Counted from the stretch's first letter, positions 44,914 to 57,293 are shown. The stretch: 64,000 nucleotides of DNA from Betaproteobacteria bacterium (GCA_016704535.1 JADIZZ010000019.1:186001-250000); one strand, 5' to 3'. Numbers and translations are program-made. Notes: generated by a model from the sequence alone, not told the origin.

Positions 44914-45713
44914 CGCGCGGCCGGGCTGCCCGCTTCTCCGTCGGCCAGTTCGCGGAGCAACATGGCTACGGCCGCGGGGGCTTCGAGCAGCAGGTTGTGG
45001 CCCGCGCCGGGCACGACCCGGTGGCACATCCAGGGCGGCCGCACGAGCGCCCCCGCCAGTGCGCCGAAGCGGGTGTCCAGCTCGCCCGTGGCAAAACACA
45101 GGCGCTGGCGGGCGTCGGCCAGCGCCGGGCGCTGATCGGGCATCTGCGCCAGCCCGGCGACCTCGAAGGCCCAGGCCAGAGCGACGGGGTCGTGCGCCAG
45201 CCGGGCCGCACGCTGTGCGGTCCGCGCCGGCTCGGGAAGCGCGCGCTGGGTCGCGAACAAGGGCTGCGCCTGCCAGTGGTCGACGAAAGCCGCGAGTTCG
45301 CCAGTGCGCAGCGCTGCCGCGCGGCGAGCGTCGAGTGCGGCGCGCTCGGCGCGCTCGGCCGCCGTGGCCAGGCCGACATGGCCACCGACCAGCAGCGTGG
45401 CGAGGGCCAGGCCCGGTCGGCGCAGTGTGGCCGCCAGCGCCAGCCTCGCGCCCATCGAGTAGCCGGCCAGCACGGCGCCGGCCGGCACGGCCTCGGCCAG
45501 CGCCTGCGCGGCATCGTCGAAGGTCGCCGGGCCGGGCGGCGCCGGGCCGTGGCCGGGCAGCCAGGGGCACCAGACTTCGCCGTGCGCAGGCAGCGCGGCC
45601 AGCACGGCGTCCCAGGCCGCGGGCGTGCCCAAGAAGCCGTGCAGCAGCACCAACGGCGGGCCGCCTGCGCCGCGCGGCGGGTGGCGCTGGCCGGGGGCGC
45701 TGCCGGACTTCAC
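44910..45713 (-). CDS. menH: SHCHC synthase (2-succinyl-6-hydroxy-2,4-cyclohexadiene-1-carboxylate synthase)
   Basis: The product has 267 residues, alpha/beta-hydrolase. The oxyanion turn is LVLLHGFLGTPAAWDAVLAA, the nucleophile is in LAGYSMGARLALA, and the catalytic His is near the end (VPGAGHNLLLEAP). Position between menD and menC plus the GYSMGAR motif make MenH likely over a generic hydrolase. Both ends overlap neighbours by four bases. Confidence 0.85.
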   Translation of the reverse strand: MKSGSAPGQRHPPRGAGGPPLVLLHGFLGTPAAWDAVLAALPAHGEVWCPWLPGHGPAPPGPATFDDAAQALAEAVPAGAVLAGYSMGARLALAATLRRPGLALATLLVGGHVGLATAAERAERAALDARRAAALRTGELAAFVDHWQAQPLFATQRALPEPARTAQRAARLAHDPVALAWAFEVAGLAQMPDQRPALADARQRLCFATGELDTRFGALAGALVRPPWMCHRVVPGAGHNLLLEAPAAVAMLLRELADGEAGSPAAR

Positions 45714-47569
45714 CGGGCGTCGGCGTGCGTCGGCAACGGCGCGGCCGGCGGTGCGGGCGACAGGTCCAGCGCCGCGGCGGCGGCTTGAGCCATTGCCGCC
45801 AGCAGCCCGGCCCGCAGCGAGCTGCCCCCGGCGGCCACGCGGGCCTCGATCAGCAGTGGCCGTGTTGCGGACAGGCCGCGCGCCAGTGCCTGCTGCAAGG
45901 CGGCAGGCGTGCTCGCGAAGACGTGGTCCATGCCCCAGGTGGCGGCCAGGCCGTCGAAGCGGCGGCCGTGCGGCGCGACGAACAGGCGCTCGCGCACCGC
46001 CGCCATCGCGGGGTCGCGCCCGAGCGGCAGGCGCTCGAAGATGCGGCCGCCGTCGTTGTGGACGACGACGATCACCAGCGGCCCGTCGACGGCCGCCGCC
46101 GCTGCCAGGCCGCCGGCGTCGTGCAGCAGCGCGGTATCGCCCAGCAGCAGCGCCAGCGGCGCGGCGCCGGCGCTGCGCGCGCCGGCCGCGCCGGCCACGC
46201 CGCCGTCGATGCCGGCCACGCCGCGCTGGTGCAGCACATGCAGCGGCACGGCGTCGGGTGGCAGGTCGTGGTCGAGGTCGCGCACGGGGCTCGAGTTGCC
46301 GACCGCCAGCCAGGCGTCGCGCGGCAATGCGGCGCGCAGTGCGGGGGCGACTTCGTGTTCGTGCAGCAGCGTGCGGTCGGCACGCTCTACGGCCTGCTGG
46401 CGCGCAAGCCAGGCCGCGGCTTCGGCGCGCTGCCAGTCGGCGGCGTAGCGAACCGCCGCGGCCCGGTCGGGCGAGCCGGGCAGGGCCTCGAGCGCTGCCG
46501 CGACAGCGTCGAGCAGCGCCGCCACCGGGCCCAGCAGCATGCCCTGCGCGCCACCCGCGGGGTCGGCCGGGCGCTCGCCGGGCAGCACCCAGCGCGGCGG
46601 CGCCTCGTCACCTTCCAGCCAGGCCAGCCATTGCGCGGACACCGCCGGCGCGCCGATCTCCAGTGCCAGGTCGGGCTGCAGCCGGCGGCGCAGCGCGGGT
46701 TCGCGCAGCAGCGCGTCGAAGGCGCCGATGCAGGCGGCCCCGTCGCCGGGCGCGGCCAGGCCAAAGCGCAGCTGGCTCGTGGCCTCGGCCAGCAGCACGT
46801 AACCGCTGGCGGCGACGAAGCGCGCCAGCGCCGCGCGCAGCGCACCGCCGTGGCCGGCGGGCATGGGGCCGGCGACAACGAGGCCGCGCGGCGCGGCGCG
46901 AACGCGCTCGACCAGCAGGGCCACCGCATCGGGGTGCGGCTGCGCCAGCGGCGCCTGCAGGCGTGGCGCGCCGGCGCGTGCCAGCGCCTGCACCCGCGCG
47001 CGCCAGGGCTCGGTGCCGCTGGTGGGCTGCGGCTCGAGCGGCTTGCGGAAATGCGCGTTGACCTGCACCGCGCCGGCCTGCGGGTAGCGCGTGGCCAGCA
47101 CGGCCTGTGCGGCGATGCGCTGCAGCGCGCGCAGCGCGGCCGGGTGGGCGTCGGGCAGGCCGAGTTCGAAGCAGGCGCGGGCGTGGAGGCCGAACAGACG
47201 CTGCTGGTCGACCGTCTGCGAAGACTGCGCCTGCTGCGCTTCCCAGGGCCGGTCGGCGCTGAGCAGCACCAGGGGCAGCCCGGCTTCGTGGGCCTCCATT
47301 GCCGCCGGCAGCCAGTGGCCGGGCGCGCTGCCGCTGGTGGCCAGCACCACGCTGGGCCGGCCGCTGGCGCGCGCCTGGCCCAGGGCGAAGAAGGCCGCCA
47401 CGCGTTCGTCGTGCAGCAGCGTGGTGGGCAGGTGATCGGCCAGCGCCAGCGCCAGCGGCGTCGAGCGCGACCCGGGGCTGATGACGGCCTGCGCCACGCC
47501 GCACTGCGTCAGTGCGGCGGCGAACAGCTGCGCCCACGCGCTGTGCAGGTCGTCGGCCGGCGGGTTCAT
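45710..47569 (-). CDS. menD: SEPHCHC synthase (ThDP-dependent)
   Basis: The product has 619 residues. The N-terminal PYR domain has QAVISPGSRSTPLALALADH and DERVAAFFALGQARASGRPS (catalytic Glu), then TSGSAPGHWLPAAMEA. The PP domain has GVAGIDGGVAGAAGARSAGA, LLLGDTALLHDAGGL and IVVVHNDGGRIFERLPLGRD, matching ThDP and metal binding. It joins isochorismate with 2-oxoglutarate. The ATG at 47569 overlaps the menF stop (ATGA). Confidence 0.93.
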   Translation of the reverse strand: MNPPADDLHSAWAQLFAAALTQCGVAQAVISPGSRSTPLALALADHLPTTLLHDERVAAFFALGQARASGRPSVVLATSGSAPGHWLPAAMEAHEAGLPLVLLSADRPWEAQQAQSSQTVDQQRLFGLHARACFELGLPDAHPAALRALQRIAAQAVLATRYPQAGAVQVNAHFRKPLEPQPTSGTEPWRARVQALARAGAPRLQAPLAQPHPDAVALLVERVRAAPRGLVVAGPMPAGHGGALRAALARFVAASGYVLLAEATSQLRFGLAAPGDGAACIGAFDALLREPALRRRLQPDLALEIGAPAVSAQWLAWLEGDEAPPRWVLPGERPADPAGGAQGMLLGPVAALLDAVAAALEALPGSPDRAAAVRYAADWQRAEAAAWLARQQAVERADRTLLHEHEVAPALRAALPRDAWLAVGNSSPVRDLDHDLPPDAVPLHVLHQRGVAGIDGGVAGAAGARSAGAAPLALLLGDTALLHDAGGLAAAAAVDGPLVIVVVHNDGGRIFERLPLGRDPAMAAVRERLFVAPHGRRFDGLAATWGMDHVFASTPAALQQALARGLSATRPLLIEARVAAGGSSLRAGLLAAMAQAAAAALDLSPAPPAAPLPTHADAR

Positions 47570-48921
47570 GCCGCGCCGCACAGGGCGTCGAGCACCACCT
47601 GCTGCTTCAGGCGCGTCTCGGCCAGTTCGGCCTCGCCTTCGGAGCCCTCGACGATGCCGGCGCCGGCCGGGAACACCGCCTGCCGCCCGTCCAGCACGAG
47701 GCCGCGCAGCGACACCACGGCGTGGCCGTCGCCGCAGGCCGACAGGCGCACGAAGGGCCCGGCGTAGAGGCCGCGCGGCTCACGCTCCAGGTCCGCCAGC
47801 AGTGCCGCGGCGCTGGCCACCGGCAGGCCGCACACCGCCGGCGTGGGGTGCAAGGCGTGCACCAGGCGCAGGAAGTCCACCCTGTCGTGCAGCGTGGCCT
47901 GGATCGACGTGTGCAGGTGCGCCAGGCCACGCAGGGCGCGGATCACCGGCGGCTGCGCTTCGGGCAGGCTCAGTGCCAGCGGGGCGATGGCGCGCCGGAT
48001 CGCGTCGACCACGATGGCGTGTTCGTGCAGGTCCTTGGCCGAGGCCAGCAGTTCGGCTGCCCGCGCGGCCGGGCGGGTGCCGGCCAGAGCCTCGGTGCGC
48101 AGGACGCGGCCGTCCAGCCGCACCAGGGTCTCAGGGGTGGCGCCGAGCCAGCTCTTGCCGCCGCGCTGCCAGGCGTAGCGCACGCAGTCGGGATGTCCTT
48201 GCCCCATGCGGTGCAGCACGGCCGCCGGCGCCGGCGGCGCGTCGAAGGCCACGGCGCCGCGCCGCGCCAGCACCACCTTGACCAGCTCGCCCTCGCGGAT
48301 GCGCTGCACGGCCCGGGTGACGGCCTGGGCGTAGCGCTCGGGTCCGTCGCCTTCGGCCAGCGGCAACGCCGCGGTCAGTGGCAACGTCTCGTCGGCGGCC
48401 AGCGCGGCCAGCGCACGGGTTTGCTGCGCCAGGCGCGCGCGCAGTGTGCCAGCCTGGTCGAGCGGCAGCGTCAGCCGCCACCAGGCCCGGCCACCGTGCT
48501 GCAGGTACAGGCGCTCGGGCAGCACCAGGCCGGCCGGCAGCAAGCCTTGCCACAAGGCGTCTGGCAACTCGTCGGCGCGGTAGGGCAGGGCGCCCAGCGC
48601 AACCGGCGCCGGTGCATCCGGGCTGTCGTCGCGCAGCGCGGACCACAGTCGCGACACGGCGTGGGCATCGCGGCCAGGGCACCGTGCAATGCCCAGGCCG
48701 ACCCAGGCATCGCCACCGGGGGCGATGAAGGCCGCAACTGGCTCGCTGCCCAGCGCCAGCAGGCGTTCGGGCGGCAGCGGTGCAACCTCGATGGCCATCG
48801 AGCACAGGGCTGGCAGCGGTTCGTCGGCGGGCACACGGCGCGGCTGCGGCCGGGCCTGCGCTGCCGGGTTCTGCCGCGCCGGCCCGGCGGACGGCGACAG
48901 GGTCTCGGGGGTGGTCGTCAT
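47566..48921 (-). CDS. menF: Isochorismate synthase
   Basis: The product has 451 residues. The chorismate-binding domain has RIREGELVKVVLARR (catalytic Lys), PETLVRLDGRVLRTEALAGT, SAKDLHEHAIVVDAIRRAI (metal Glu), LHPTPAVCGLP and the end PAGAGIVEGSEGEAELAET. It converts chorismate to isochorismate. It is the first gene of the men cluster, so its product most likely feeds menaquinone rather than siderophore synthesis. The N-terminal 40 residues are low in complexity and may not be conserved. Confidence 0.9.
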   Translation of the reverse strand: MTTTPETLSPSAGPARQNPAAQARPQPRRVPADEPLPALCSMAIEVAPLPPERLLALGSEPVAAFIAPGGDAWVGLGIARCPGRDAHAVSRLWSALRDDSPDAPAPVALGALPYRADELPDALWQGLLPAGLVLPERLYLQHGGRAWWRLTLPLDQAGTLRARLAQQTRALAALAADETLPLTAALPLAEGDGPERYAQAVTRAVQRIREGELVKVVLARRGAVAFDAPPAPAAVLHRMGQGHPDCVRYAWQRGGKSWLGATPETLVRLDGRVLRTEALAGTRPAARAAELLASAKDLHEHAIVVDAIRRAIAPLALSLPEAQPPVIRALRGLAHLHTSIQATLHDRVDFLRLVHALHPTPAVCGLPVASAAALLADLEREPRGLYAGPFVRLSACGDGHAVVSLRGLVLDGRQAVFPAGAGIVEGSEGEAELAETRLKQQVVLDALCGAA

Positions 48922-49099
48922 CCGTGGTCGGTGTTCGGCAGTGCGAGGCTCGGCATGTCGGTGGCGCAGTGTAGCCAGCGCCTCGCCGGCATTCGCCCCG
49001 GTGGCGCACCGCGCCTACCTTCCGCGCAGGACGATTCGGGGTGACTTGACCGGCGTCAATGCCGGCAAGGGCGCCAGCACGCGGACCCGGCTGCGCTAC
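48922..49099. other. men upstream region
   Basis: The spacer holds the FNR-like palindrome and a TACACT -10-like box on the minus strand (48973-48968). It also serves as the end region of the VWA gene. Confidence 0.4.
49046..49059 (-). promoter_or_regulatory. FNR/ANR-like palindrome upstream of the men cluster
   Basis: TTGACCGGCGTCAA has the arms TTGAC and GTCAA around four bases, one base per arm away from the FNR/ANR consensus TTGAT-N4-ATCAA. It lies about 125 bases before menF. Anaerobic control of menaquinone genes would make sense. An overlapping CCGGC/GCCGG stem could instead be the terminator of the VWA operon. Confidence 0.4.
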
Positions 49100-50149
49100 T
49101 CAGGCCACGCGACCAAACCACCACAGCGACAGCGTGGCCGCCACCACGGCCAGCAGCGCGCCCATCGCCGCGAAGAGCGCGGTGACCTCGGTTTCCTTGC
49201 GCTCGACGACCATGCGCGAGCTCAGGCTCTCGTAGACCTTCTTCAGGTCTTCCGCGGTGCCGGCATAGAAGTACTCGCCGTGCGTCAGCACCGAGATGTT
49301 CTTCAGCGTCTCTTCGTCGAGCTTGACACGCATGCTCCAGCCTTCGAAGCCGATGATCTCGCCGCTGGTGGTGCCTATGCCCACGGTGTAGACGCGGATG
49401 CCGCGTTCGGCGGCCATCTTGGCGGCATCCAGCGGGTCGGGGCCGGTGGTGCGCTGGCCGTCGGTGAGCATGATCACGGCGGCCGAGGTGTAGGAACCCG
49501 CCGGCACCGGCGAGAAGGGCTTGGGCTCCTTCTTGGCGATGCTGCCGCTGCCGCTGCCGCCGCTGCCGGGGAAGTTGCGCTGCCCGGTCACGTGCTGGAT
49601 CTCGATGCCGTCGTCGGGGAAGAGCGTGGCCAGGCTGAGGATGATGCCGCTGCCGGTGGCCGTGCCGCGCTGCAGCTGGAAGCGGTCGATGGCCTTGAGC
49701 ACATCGTCGCGGCTGTCGGTGGGCGCCTGCACTACGGCGGCCGTGCCGGCGAAGGACACCACGCCCACTCGCACCTCGCGCGGCAGGTTGTTGACGAAGG
49801 CCTTGGCGGCTTCCTGGCTGGCGACCAGGCGGTTGGGCTTGACGTCCTCTGCGCGCATGCTGCCCGAGACGTCCATCGCCAGCATGATGGTGCGTTCGGC
49901 CAGCGGGAGCGTCAGGATGGCGGTGGGGCGCGCCACCGCCAGCAGCAGGGCCGTGAGCCCCAGCAACAGCAGCACGGGCGGCACGTGGCGGCGCCAGCCC
50001 GGGCCGCGGCCGGCGGCCAGCCGCGCCACGTTGATGCTGGCCAGGCGCACGGTGGTCTTGCGCTTGCGCTTGAGCACCCAGAAGTACAGTGCCACCAGCA
50101 GCGGCAGCAGGGCCAGCAGCCACAGCATCGTCGGCCACAGGAAGTTCAT
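49100..50149 (-). CDS. BatA-like VWA-domain membrane protein
   Basis: The product has 349 residues. Helices at 5-24 and 58-76 and one near the C-terminus (TALFAAMGALLAVVAATLSL) flank a von Willebrand A domain with the MIDAS motif MLAMDVSGSMRAEDV, GTATGSGIILSLA and IMLTDGQRTTG. BatA-type proteins work with MoxR AAA+ ATPases and DUF58 proteins, apparently in assembly or stress resistance. ATGA overlap with the DUF58 gene. Confidence 0.88.
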   Translation of the reverse strand: MNFLWPTMLWLLALLPLLVALYFWVLKRKRKTTVRLASINVARLAAGRGPGWRRHVPPVLLLLGLTALLLAVARPTAILTLPLAERTIMLAMDVSGSMRAEDVKPNRLVASQEAAKAFVNNLPREVRVGVVSFAGTAAVVQAPTDSRDDVLKAIDRFQLQRGTATGSGIILSLATLFPDDGIEIQHVTGQRNFPGSGGSGSGSIAKKEPKPFSPVPAGSYTSAAVIMLTDGQRTTGPDPLDAAKMAAERGIRVYTVGIGTTSGEIIGFEGWSMRVKLDEETLKNISVLTHGEYFYAGTAEDLKKVYESLSSRMVVERKETEVTALFAAMGALLAVVAATLSLWWFGRVA

Positions 50150-51118
50150 GCCGCGGCCTCCGCGACCAGCGCCGCGCGGCGCAACGTGGCAGGAAAGCGC
50201 AGCGGCGCCTTCAGGCGCGCGCGCTGGCGGCGCAGGTCGGCAAAACGCATCAGGGTCTCGAGCAGGTCGTCGTCGGTGGCCAGTTCCATCACATCGGCGC
50301 CGCTGTGCGCCAGGCTGTCCATCAGCACGGTCTCCTGTTCCTCGGCAATGGCGGCGTAGCGCTCGCGGAAGGCCAGGTCGGAGGTGTCGACGAACACCTG
50401 CTCGCCGCTCTCGGCGTCTTCCAGCGTGACGAGGCCGACGTCGGGCAGTGCCATTTCCAACGGGTCCCACAGGCGCACGGCCACCACGTCGTGGCGGCGT
50501 GCCAACCGGGTCAACTGGGCTTCCCAACCGGGCTGGCTGATGAAGTCGGATACGACGAAGACCAGGCCGCGGCGCTTGATCAGGCCGTCGGCAGCCTTCA
50601 GCAGGTCGGCCAGTGCCGTGCCGGTGCCGGGCGGCTGCTTGGCCTGCGGAGCGCGCATGCGCTGCAGCAGTTCCAGCACGTGCAGGCGGCTGGCGCGGGA
50701 CGGCATGAAGCCGTGCACGCTGGAACCGTAGAGCAGGGCGCCGACGCGGTTGCCGTGCCGCGTGATCACGCGTGCCAGCGTGGCGACGAAACCCGCCGAG
50801 ACACTGAGCTTGGTGGTGTCTGCGCTGCCGAAGTCGACGCTGCCCGACAGGTCGAGCAGGAACCACGCGTTCATGTCACGGTCTTCGTGGAACTGGCGCA
50901 CGTAGGGCTGCTGCAGCCGCGCAGTGACGTTCCAGTCGATGTGGCGCACGTCGTCGTGGGCCTGGTATTCACGCAGGTCGGCCAGGTCGACACCGGCGCC
51001 CCGCCAAAGCGTGCGGTAGTCGCCTTGCAGCAGGCCGTCGAGCTTGCGGATCACCGTCCATTCCAGCTCGCGCAGCAGCTGGTCGGGCGGCGCCGCAGGG
51101 GCGGCAGGCGCGGTGGCC

Positions 51119-51126
<8 letters not shown>
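50146..51126 (-). CDS. DUF58 domain protein
   Basis: The product has 326 residues. The DUF58 core is recognised by REYQAHDDVRHIDWNVTARL and DRDMNAWFLLDLSGSVDFGS, followed by a VWA-like region (FVVSDFISQPGWEAQL). It is soluble. It overlaps the MoxR gene's end by eight bases and the VWA gene's start by four, so all three are made together. Confidence 0.88.
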
Positions 51127-52105
<979 letters not shown>

Positions 52106-52138
52106 GGAAGGCCTTCTCGGGGTCGCAAGGGGGCAGGA

Positions 52139-53089
52139 TCAGAACGGCGGCATGCCCGCGGCGTTGGCGGCGTTCTCGATCGGCACGGCAAAGCCGATGC
52201 CGATGAAAGTGCGCTGTTCCGATGGGTTCAGGATGGCGGTAACCACGCCCACCACCTGACCGTCCATCGTGACCAGCGGCCCGCCGCTGTTGCCGGGGTT
52301 GGCCGCGGCGTCGAACTGGATCAGGTTGGACAGCGGCTTCTCGTCGGCCTTGTCACCGTCGGGTGAACGGAACTGGCGTTTCAGCCCCGAGACCACGCCG
52401 TAGCTGACCGACGGGCCGATGCCGAAGGGGTGGCCGACCGCAATGACATGGTCTCCCGGCCGCAGGTCGGCGGTGCTGCGCATGGTGGCGGCTTCCAGGT
52501 CGTCGGGCAGAGTCTCGGCGCGCAGCACGGCGAGGTCGTTCTCGGGTTGGGCGCCGATCATCGTGGCGTTGCTCTCGTGGCCGTTGGCGAAGCGCACCCG
52601 GATTCTCTTGGCGCCCGTCACCACGTGAAGGTTGGTCAGGATGGTGCCGTTGTCGATGATCACGACACCGGTGCCCAGGCTGCGCTCCATCGCACGTTGC
52701 TCGGGCTTGTCCTCGCCGTCGTCCTTGTCGTCCATCAGGCCGACCACGCGCACCACCGAAGGCAGGATGGCCTCGTAGGCCTTGGCCGCGGCCGAGGGCA
52801 GGGGCTCCTTCTCGAGCGACTGGCGCACGGCGGCGTCGATGTCGTCCTGAGTGATGGGCCGCTGCCCTGGGCTCAGCTGAAGCAGGCCGAGCATGAACAC
52901 CGCGGTGAGCAGACCGCCGCCGGCGGCCCACAGCGCGGCGGTGAGGCGCGACGCCCGTGCAGCAGAGCGGCCGGCGGGCGGCTGCGGCACCGGGCCGGGC
53001 GTGGCCGCGGATTCGTCCGCCACCGGCCCGAGCGCGACCGGCGGAGCGCCGCGGCGCGGAGATCGGCTGTACAGCGGGGCCTTCTTCAT
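52139..53089 (-). CDS. Membrane-anchored S1C (HtrA-like) serine protease without PDZ
   Basis: The product has 316 residues. One N-terminal transmembrane helix (LTAALWAAGGGLLTAVFMLG) anchors a trypsin-like domain with catalytic His (ILTNLHVVTG), Asp (ENDLAVLRA) and Ser (AANPGNSGGPLV). HtrA proteins normally carry one or two PDZ domains after this; here the chain ends soon after GFAVPIENA. It should degrade damaged periplasmic proteins. ATG 53089 is chosen; the frame opens at 53122. Located just ahead of the MoxR operon. Confidence 0.85.
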   Translation of the reverse strand: MKKAPLYSRSPRRGAPPVALGPVADESAATPGPVPQPPAGRSAARASRLTAALWAAGGGLLTAVFMLGLLQLSPGQRPITQDDIDAAVRQSLEKEPLPSAAAKAYEAILPSVVRVVGLMDDKDDGEDKPEQRAMERSLGTGVVIIDNGTILTNLHVVTGAKRIRVRFANGHESNATMIGAQPENDLAVLRAETLPDDLEAATMRSTADLRPGDHVIAVGHPFGIGPSVSYGVVSGLKRQFRSPDGDKADEKPLSNLIQFDAAANPGNSGGPLVTMDGQVVGVVTAILNPSEQRTFIGIGFAVPIENAANAAGMPPF

Positions 53090-53174
53090 GGCGTTGGAAG
53101 CATCTGAAAAGGACGGTATCACGTTGCACGCCCTGCTGCATCGACCGGCCCGCGGGCCGGGGCATCATCGCGGC

Positions 53175-54005
53175 ATGGATCCCGCCTGGACCGACAGCCA
53201 CTGCCACCTCGACGCACCCGAGTTCGACGCCGACCGCGCCGACGTGGTGATCCGCGCGCGCACGGCGGGCGTGCAGACCCTGGTGCTGCCGTCGGTGGCG
53301 GTGGCACACTTCGACGCGGTGCGCGAAATGGCCCACCGCTTCGACACCGCCTACGCGCTGGGCATCCACCCGCTCGTCGTGGATCGGGCCGACGAGACCG
53401 ACCTCGACCGCCTGGCCGCTGCGCTGCACGAGAACCGCGACGACCCGCGCCTGGTGGCAGTCGGCGAGATCGGCCTGGATCACTTCGTACCCGGCATCGA
53501 CCGCGCTCGTCAGGAGCGCTACTACCGTACCCAGCTCCAACTGGCTCGCGACGCCGGCCTGCCCGTCATCCTGCACGTGCGGCGCTCCGCTGACGCGCTG
53601 CTGGCGGGCCTGCGGCGCATCGCCGTGCCTGGCGGCATCGCGCACGCCTTCAACGGCAGCGCGATGCAGGCGGCGGCCTTCGTCGGTCTGGGTTTCCGAC
53701 TGGGCTTCGGCGGCACGCTCAGTTTCGATCGGGCGCTGCAGATCCGGCACCTGGCGCAGACGCTGCCCGAGACTGCCTTGGTGCTGGAAACCGACGCGCC
53801 CGACATCCCGCCGCAATGGCTGTACCGCAGCGCCGAGGCGCGCCGCGCGGGCCAGGCGCAGGCGCGCAACGAGCCGGCCGAGCTGCCGCGCATCGGCGCC
53901 GTGCTGGCCAGGCTGCGAGGCTGGACGCTGGACGAAACGGCGCGCATCACCAGCGCCAACACGCGTGCTGCGCTGCCGCGGCTGGCTGCCGCCGTCGATC
54001 GGTGA
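53175..54005 (+). CDS. TatD-family metal-dependent hydrolase
   Basis: The product has 276 residues. Metal ligands are in DSHCHLDAPEFD, VGEIGLDHF, VILHVRRSADAL and HAFNGSAMQA, and the late VLETDAPDIPPQW. TatD proteins are nucleases or phosphoesterases of the amidohydrolase fold. It is divergent from the protease gene and overlaps the glycosylase gene by GTGA. Confidence 0.9.
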   Translation: MDPAWTDSHCHLDAPEFDADRADVVIRARTAGVQTLVLPSVAVAHFDAVREMAHRFDTAYALGIHPLVVDRADETDLDRLAAALHENRDDPRLVAVGEIGLDHFVPGIDRARQERYYRTQLQLARDAGLPVILHVRRSADALLAGLRRIAVPGGIAHAFNGSAMQAAAFVGLGFRLGFGGTLSFDRALQIRHLAQTLPETALVLETDAPDIPPQWLYRSAEARRAGQAQARNEPAELPRIGAVLARLRGWTLDETARITSANTRAALPRLAAAVDR

Positions 54006-54559
54006 GGACCGATACGCGCCCGCCCTCGAATGCCGCGGGCCCGTCGGCACCGGGTGCCGGCCCCCGGCTGCAAGGCCTGCCATCGGTGCTGGCGCGCACT
54101 ACGCGGCTGCTGGTGCTGGGCAGCTTTCCCGGCGTGGCCTCGCTGCAGGCGCATCAGTACTACGCGCACCCGCGCAACGCCTTCTGGCCCTTGCTGGGTG
54201 CGTTGTGGGGCATCGACATGACGACGCTGCCTTACCGCCAGCGCCTGGTGCAGATCCGTCGCCGTGGCCTGGGGCTGTGGGATGTCTACGCCAGCTGCCG
54301 CCGCGAGGGCAGTCTCGACCAGGCCATCCAGGACGCCGAGTTCAACGACTTCGCGAGTCTGCGCCGCAGCGCGCCGGCGCTGCAATTGGTGGCGCACAAC
54401 GGCGGTGAATCGGCGCGCGCGATGCGGCATGTCGCGGCACTGGGCTACCCGGTGCTTCGCCTGCCGTCCACCAGCCCGGCCAATGCCAGCTGGTCTTTCG
54501 AACGCAAACTCGCGGCCTGGCGTGCCGCTTTCGACCAGGCAGGACTGCTGAGCCCATGA
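54002..54559 (+). CDS. DNA-deoxyinosine glycosylase (UDG family 6)
   Basis: The product has 185 residues. LLVLGSFPGVASLQAHQYYA, HPRNAFWPLLG and the end RLPSTSPANASWSFERKLAA match hypoxanthine-DNA glycosylase of the UDG superfamily. It removes deaminated bases. The start is GTG, overlapping tatD by four bases; its end overlaps the next gene by four bases. Confidence 0.85.
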   Translation: MRTDTRPPSNAAGPSAPGAGPRLQGLPSVLARTTRLLVLGSFPGVASLQAHQYYAHPRNAFWPLLGALWGIDMTTLPYRQRLVQIRRRGLGLWDVYASCRREGSLDQAIQDAEFNDFASLRRSAPALQLVAHNGGESARAMRHVAALGYPVLRLPSTSPANASWSFERKLAAWRAAFDQAGLLSP

Positions 54560-55353
54560 TCCATCGACCCCCCGTCAAGGCCCGCCCGCGCGGGCTGCCA
54601 GCCGTCACCCTTTCCGAACACGACGGCGTGCGCTACCTGCACCTCGATTCGATCTGGATCCAGGGCGGCATGCGCATCCGCAAGCCCCAGGTGGTGGAGA
54701 TCGACTACGTGCAGCGCATGCTGGCCAGCCTGCTGTGGCTGCCCAGCGAAAGTCTCGGCGAGGGCCAGGCCGTCCAACTCGGGCTGGGTGCGGGCGCGAT
54801 CACGCGCTTCACTGCGGTGCAGCTGAAGATGGCCACCACGGTGGTCGAGATCAACCCGCAAGTCATCGATGTCAACGCCGCGTGGTTCCACCTGCCCGCG
54901 GCCGCCGAGGTGGTGCGCGGCGACGCGGCCGACTGGCTGGCGCAGGCGGCGTCGGGCAGCGTGCGGTTGCTGCACGTCGACCTCTACGACGAGGAGGCCG
55001 CCGCACCGGTGCTCGACAGCGAGGATTTCTACCGGGCCTGCCGCGCAGTGCTCGAAGAAGGGGGGCTGATGAGTGTCAATCTCTTCGGTCGCCACGCCAG
55101 CTTCCATGGCAGCATCGGTCGCATTGCCGCTGTGTTCGGCAGCCACCAGGTGTGGAGCCTGCGCCCCACGCGCGAAGGCAACACGGTGGTGGTGGCTGGG
55201 CGCGGTGTCGAGGTGCCCGAGCGCGACGTCTTGCTGGCGCGTGCGGCGCTGATCGAAGCGCGATTCGGGGTCCTGGGGCTGCCGGCGCGCAAGTGGCTGC
55301 GCATGGTGCGGCCGTACCGGCCGCTGGACCCGCCTGGCTCGTTAGTCGCCTGA
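54556..55353 (+). CDS. Spermidine-synthase-like methyltransferase-fold protein
   Basis: The product has 265 residues. The class I fold is recognised by AVQLGLGAGAITRF (nucleotide loop), TVVEINPQVIDVN and VDLYDEEAAAPVLDSEDFYR. These match SpeE-like proteins, but the substrate-binding gate of true spermidine synthase is not clear, so the reaction is open. It ends 47 bases before the gspE-type gene. Confidence 0.7.
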   Translation: MIHRPPVKARPRGLPAVTLSEHDGVRYLHLDSIWIQGGMRIRKPQVVEIDYVQRMLASLLWLPSESLGEGQAVQLGLGAGAITRFTAVQLKMATTVVEINPQVIDVNAAWFHLPAAAEVVRGDAADWLAQAASGSVRLLHVDLYDEEAAAPVLDSEDFYRACRAVLEEGGLMSVNLFGRHASFHGSIGRIAAVFGSHQVWSLRPTREGNTVVVAGRGVEVPERDVLLARAALIEARFGVLGLPARKWLRMVRPYRPLDPPGSLVA

Positions 55354-55400
55354 AGCTGTGGCCTGAAGCCGCTGCCCTTACACCTGTCGAGCCCCGCTGC

Positions 55401-57293
<1,893 letters not shown>

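Noticed and set aside
44813..47767. 984-codon open frame on the plus strand across the men genes
   Set aside because: It lies antisense to menD, menH and menC, which all keep catalytic motifs. The translation is Arg/Ala/Pro-rich without domains.
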